From NCBI GenBank assembly GCA_020850355.1, contig JADZEX010000038.1:1-41082 (forward strand): a stretch of 41,082 nucleotides of DNA, read 5' to 3'. Source of the DNA: Fimbriimonadaceae bacterium (GTDB taxonomy: Bacteria > Armatimonadota > UBA10988). Of this stretch, positions 38,324 to 41,082 are shown piece after piece. Made by a program: the position numbers and the translations under genes. The notes below the pieces were generated by a model, which was not told the origin of the DNA, did not search any database, and worked only from the letters and a program-made list of their open reading frames with translations. The number at the start of each line of letters is the position of its first letter. Position 1 is the first letter of the stretch.

Positions 38324-40549
38324 TCAGTCGGCGGCTCCGGTGCGGGTGCGCAGGTTCGGCAGGTCGAGCTCCCAGACCGCCTCGGCCGGCAGCAGCCCCC
38401 GGCGGTAGGCTTCGCCGAGGTAGAGCCAGGTTCCTTGCGGGCCGGGCGGCAACGGCAGGCGGGCGGTGCCACAGGTGACCTGCTGGCCATCGTACTGCAG
38501 CGTCAGGTCGAACGCCGGGCCGACCGCGCCGAGCGGGCTACTGGCCTCACCCGCGGTCAGTTGCAGACGGCCGTCGAGGTGCTCCAGCCGCACCGCCCGA
38601 TCGGCGTCGCCGACCGTCAACAGGACATGCCGCGAGCCGCTGACCAGCCGCCCGCGGAGCTGCACCGCCAGGGGCAGGCCCGGATCGCTCTCGACGCCCG
38701 CCGAGGCTTCGCCGGCGAAGGTCACTCGCGGCCCGGCGACCCGGAGCCCACCGGCGGCCTGCTCGGCAGGCAGCTCCCAGTCCCGCGCCAGCGCCGCGGC
38801 GTCGGCCGGGTCGAGGACCAGCCGCGCGTCGGCCGGGGGCTGCCCGGCGGCCAGCGCGGCGTGCTCGGCGGGGGTCAGCAGGCGGTCGAACCAGTAAAGC
38901 CGCCGCACCCGGCCGTGCAGCCCGGACAGCGCCGAGCTGCTCAGCCGCTTGTGCCCGACCGCCGGGGCGCCACCGCCGAAACCGACCGTCGGCGGGCCGA
39001 TCCGCTGGCGGTCGGCCTGCTGGCCGACCCGGAACTCCGCCCAGCCGCCGGCGGCGTCCGCGCTGAGGGCCAGGTAACCGCCGTCGGGCGGCAACTGCAG
39101 CGCGCTGAACAGATTGCCCTCCGGCGTCCGCAAATGCGCGAAGGGCTTGCCGCCCGAGAGCACCAGCACCACCCCCGCGACAGCGTTCTCGGGCCGGTTG
39201 TCAAACACCACGCCCTCTCGCGCCTGCAGCAGCGCGGCCACCGTGAACTGGCCCTGGCAGGTCGCCGGCGCGCGGCCCGCCACGCGCTGCTCACCACCGA
39301 AGGTCAGCCCGCCGGCGGCGAACTGCGGCCGCGGGCTGGGCGGCAGGTTGCTGCGGGGCCAGAGGTACCAGCGGTCGGGGCGCGGCAGCGGGCTGATGCT
39401 GGCGACCTTGATGCTGCGGTACTGGTTGCCCTGCGAGTAACTTACCAACAGGCGGTCGCCGGCGATCCAGCCTTGGGGATAGGCGACCACCGGCTCGTCG
39501 CCGCTGAAGCCCGGCCCGGCGCTGAACGGTGGGCCGTCGCCACGGGCGAAGAACAGCGCCAGGTTGCGCCGGTCGCGCACGAACTGCGCCGCCGGCCAGT
39601 CGTTGTGCAGCAGCAGGTGGCGTCCACCCGCCAGCGGCAGGACCTGCATCCGGGACGACACCGTCTCGAGCGGCACCGGCTGGTGCGGCGTCCAGGTCGC
39701 CCCGCCGTCGGCGCTGCTGCTCAGCAGGAGCATCTGGCTCGGCCGCGGACCGCCCTGGGCGACCGTCCGCGGGTCGTTGTTGCGGGCCAGCATCAGCACC
39801 CGGCCGTCGGCCGCCTCCCAGACCGTGGGCTCCCACTGCGCCCAACTCCGCCCAGTCTGCCAGGCGCCCGGCGAGCAGCGCCAGGTCGCCCCGCGGTCGT
39901 CGCTGTAGAGCACGCTGTTGCGCTTCGGCTGGGCCCACCAGGAGTCGATCCCGGCCGGTGCATCGGCCGCCCGGCCGCCACGCTGGCTGATCGTCACCGG
40001 CGCCAGGACCCGCCCCGAGCGCAGCCGGACCGGGTTCTGGGTGGCAAAGATGCTCCACGGCGCGCCGTCCAACTGCGGGTCGGGCTGGCCGTCAAAGAGC
40101 AGCCGCTGGCAGCGCCACTGGCCGTCGGGGCGGTCCAGCCGGGCCAGGTAGGTGCCGGCCAGCGCGTCGCCGCTGAACTGCGTCCAAACCGCCCACAGCT
40201 CGCCCTCGACGACCAGCAGATTCGGCTGCCACTGCGTCCCGCGCGGGCACGGCACCGGCGTGGCGCAGGCCGCCGGGTCGCTGAAGCAGGCCACCGGCGT
40301 GCTCCAGCTCAGGCCGTCGCGGCTGGTCGCCTGATAGTTGAGCTGCCCCGGCCGCCCCTCCTCGGGCACGCTGTTGGCATTCCACAGACAGAACCAGCGG
40401 TCGCCGAACCAGGCCACCGCCGAGTCGTGGTTGTACTTCAGCCCCTGCGCGTCGCAGTCGTTGACATAGGCCCGCGCGATCGTCGGCTGATAGACCTCAT
40501 ACCCGCGCCACGGCCCGAGCAGCACCAGCGCCAGCAGCGGCAGGCTCAT
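38324..40549 (-). CDS. Exported sialidase-like BNR propeller protein with LamG-like domain
   Basis: A 741-residue protein with a short signal sequence (MSLPLLALVLLGPWRG). The N-terminal half (about 30-390) is a sialidase/BNR propeller with Asp-box motifs SRDGLSWS, SDDRGATW and SADGGATW, plus a catalytic-like NPVRLRSGRVLAPV region. The C-terminal half (about 400-741) contains LamG/concanavalin-like segments (QFTVAALLQAREGVVFDN; RVRRLYWFDRLLTPAEHAAL). Members cleave or bind sialic acid or related sugars, but the full Arg triad could not be verified by eye, so it may be a non-sialidase exo-glycosidase or binding protein. The ATG at 40549 lies 24 bp beyond the parS-like site at 40573-40588, so ParB bound there would overlap its promoter. 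Confidence 0.8.
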   Translation of the reverse strand: MSLPLLALVLLGPWRGYEVYQPTIARAYVNDCDAQGLKYNHDSAVAWFGDRWFCLWNANSVPEEGRPGQLNYQATSRDGLSWSTPVACFSDPAACATPVPCPRGTQWQPNLLVVEGELWAVWTQFSGDALAGTYLARLDRPDGQWRCQRLLFDGQPDPQLDGAPWSIFATQNPVRLRSGRVLAPVTISQRGGRAADAPAGIDSWWAQPKRNSVLYSDDRGATWRCSPGAWQTGRSWAQWEPTVWEAADGRVLMLARNNDPRTVAQGGPRPSQMLLLSSSADGGATWTPHQPVPLETVSSRMQVLPLAGGRHLLLHNDWPAAQFVRDRRNLALFFARGDGPPFSAGPGFSGDEPVVAYPQGWIAGDRLLVSYSQGNQYRSIKVASISPLPRPDRWYLWPRSNLPPSPRPQFAAGGLTFGGEQRVAGRAPATCQGQFTVAALLQAREGVVFDNRPENAVAGVVLVLSGGKPFAHLRTPEGNLFSALQLPPDGGYLALSADAAGGWAEFRVGQQADRQRIGPPTVGFGGGAPAVGHKRLSSSALSGLHGRVRRLYWFDRLLTPAEHAALAAGQPPADARLVLDPADAAALARDWELPAEQAAGGLRVAGPRVTFAGEASAGVESDPGLPLAVQLRGRLVSGSRHVLLTVGDADRAVRLEHLDGRLQLTAGEASSPLGAVGPAFDLTLQYDGQQVTCGTARLPLPPGPQGTWLYLGEAYRRGLLPAEAVWELDLPNLRTRTGAAD

Positions 40550-40572
40550 CCGCGTCTCCCGACCCGGCGCAC

Positions 40573-40588
40573 TGTTTCACGTGAAACC
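40573..40588. promoter_or_regulatory. parS: parS-like site (15 of 16)
   Basis: TGTTTCACGTGAAACC, differing from the canonical parS only in the last base, with the central palindrome GTTTCACGTGAAAC intact. It is 24 bp upstream of the sialidase-like gene and 12.7 kb from the perfect site. Confidence 0.85.
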
Positions 40589-40704
40589 CCGGGCTCCCCG
40601 CCATCATCGCCACCCCCGTCCCCGCCGTCAACGGCCCACCACGGCCAGCCAGACCGCGACGGGATCGGGTGGCGCCGTCGCCGGACCCCAGCCCGGGTTG
40701 AAGA

Positions 40705-40765
40705 CCGTCGCCGACCGCGCCCTTCGAGACGGCCTGCGGCCTCCTCAGGACAAGCGGGTTGGGGG
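40705..40765 (+). repeat. REP-like unit, full copy
   Basis: Same 60-bp unit as 6788-6846 and 7304-7363 (variant GTCGCCGACCGCGCCC). Confidence 0.85.
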
Positions 40766-40871
40766 TGTTGGGTTGGCGAAGACGGATGTGCAGCGGGCGC
40801 TGTCCCTGTAGCGGCAACCGTTGCGGTGGCCGACGCCGCCGACCACCCCCGGCGCACCGGCGGCGAAACAC

Positions 40872-40907
40872 GGGTCTGGACTGACGGTACTCCGACGGTC
40901 CTGACCC
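40872..40907. repeat. 36-nt hairpin, second copy with compensatory changes
   Basis: Same outer stem and TACT loop as 6911-6946, but the inner stem is GACGG/CCGAC instead of ATTGG/CCAAT. Two base pairs have changed on both sides (A-T to G-C, T-A to C-G) and one pair is lost. It is followed by GTTTTC. Confidence 0.75.
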
Positions 40908-40931
40908 GTTTTCGGCGCCACCACCTCCAGC

Positions 40932-41028
40932 CAGCCCGAACCAGCGGTCGCGGGCGGGCTGCGCCCTCCAGAAGCCCCAAAGGGGCGACTCAAGCAAGCC
41001 CGGGGCAACGCCGTGGGCACGACAGTGC
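40932..41028 (+). repeat. Double-hairpin repeat module, second copy
   Basis: AGCCCGAACCAGCG block with hairpin GCCCC-AAA-GGGGC (40974-40986) and a decayed second hairpin GCCCGGGGC-AAC-GCCGTGGGC (40998-41018). Parallel to 7198-7292. Confidence 0.75.
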
Positions 41029-41035
41029 GCCCCCA

Positions 41036-41082
41036 CCGTCGCCACCCTCGCCCTTCGAGACGGCCTGCGGCCTCCTCAGGAC
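41036..41082 (+). repeat. REP-like unit, cut by window end
   Basis: First 47 bp of the 60-bp unit, in the same position after the double hairpin as at 7304. Confidence 0.8.

Larger units (their letters stand above)
40550..41082. repeat. Right end: parS-like site and composite dispersed repeat
   Basis: 533 bp with no credible gene. It holds the second parS-like site, then the composite repeat: REP-like unit (40705-40765), hairpin (40872-40907), double hairpin (40974-41018) and another REP-like unit (41036-41082, cut by the window end). Order and orientation match 6788-7363 apart from the inserted block there. The promoter of the sialidase-like gene should lie at 40550-40700, but I see no clear -10/-35 pair. 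Confidence 0.8.

Overview
The window is very G+C-rich bacterial DNA (about 70% by eye, not computed), densely packed with genes. It carries no rRNA, tRNA or ribosomal-protein marker, so the taxon cannot be fixed. The mix of families (secreted glycan-active proteins with carbohydrate-binding or LamG-like domains, a sulfatase, a Gfo/Idh/MocA oxidoreductase, kelch and FG-GAP propellers, a Flp pilin, AddAB rather than RecBCD, an RPA-type replication initiator) is most like Planctomycetota, Armatimonadota or a related phylum. That placement is inference.

Layout. 1-332: dispersed repeats and one arm of a 46-bp direct repeat. 333-1526 (-): AAA ATPase, bounded on both sides by the 46-bp repeat. 1779-6638 (+): secreted parallel beta-helix protein, GH99-like secreted protein and a GNAT acetyltransferase. 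6639-7421: gene-free composite repeat region. 7422-16936 (-): kelch propeller protein, RNase D, PAP2 phosphatase, sulfatase, large GH-A type glycosidase and FG-GAP propeller protein. 17071-19901 (+): Wzz-like chain-length protein and a polytopic GT-C-like membrane protein behind a good sigma70 promoter. 19898-30977 (-): one tightly spaced run, rep, then a TPR/membrane/methyltransferase fusion, a P-loop kinase, an MFS transporter, addB and addA. 31014-31425: an unusual 0.4-kb control region. 31426-35673 (+): large secreted protein, Gfo/Idh/MocA oxidoreductase and Flp pilin. 35764-40549 (-): secreted CBM protein and a sialidase-like BNR/LamG protein. 40550-41082: parS-like site and a second composite repeat.

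Most of the window looks like a polysaccharide-utilisation and cell-surface neighbourhood: exported beta-helix, GH, sialidase-like and LamG/CBM proteins, a sulfatase and an NAD-dependent sugar dehydrogenase. No transporter or regulator clearly ties them together.

The most striking part is 27.8-31.4 kb plus 40.6 kb. A plasmid-type RPA initiator gene heads an operon ending in addB-addA. A perfect 16-bp parS (TGTTTCACGTGAAACA) lies inside that operon and a 15/16 parS lies at 40.57 kb. The region upstream of rep holds four GANTC sites around the rep promoter, an 18-bp-period direct repeat, and four copies of a 17-bp motif (WCGATCWNSSRTGGTAC) pointing outward in both directions. Two more copies, one exact and one diverged, flank the PAP2 upstream region at 10.7 kb. 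I read this as a candidate replication/partition control locus: an origin-proximal chromosomal segment, a chromid, or an integrated replicon.
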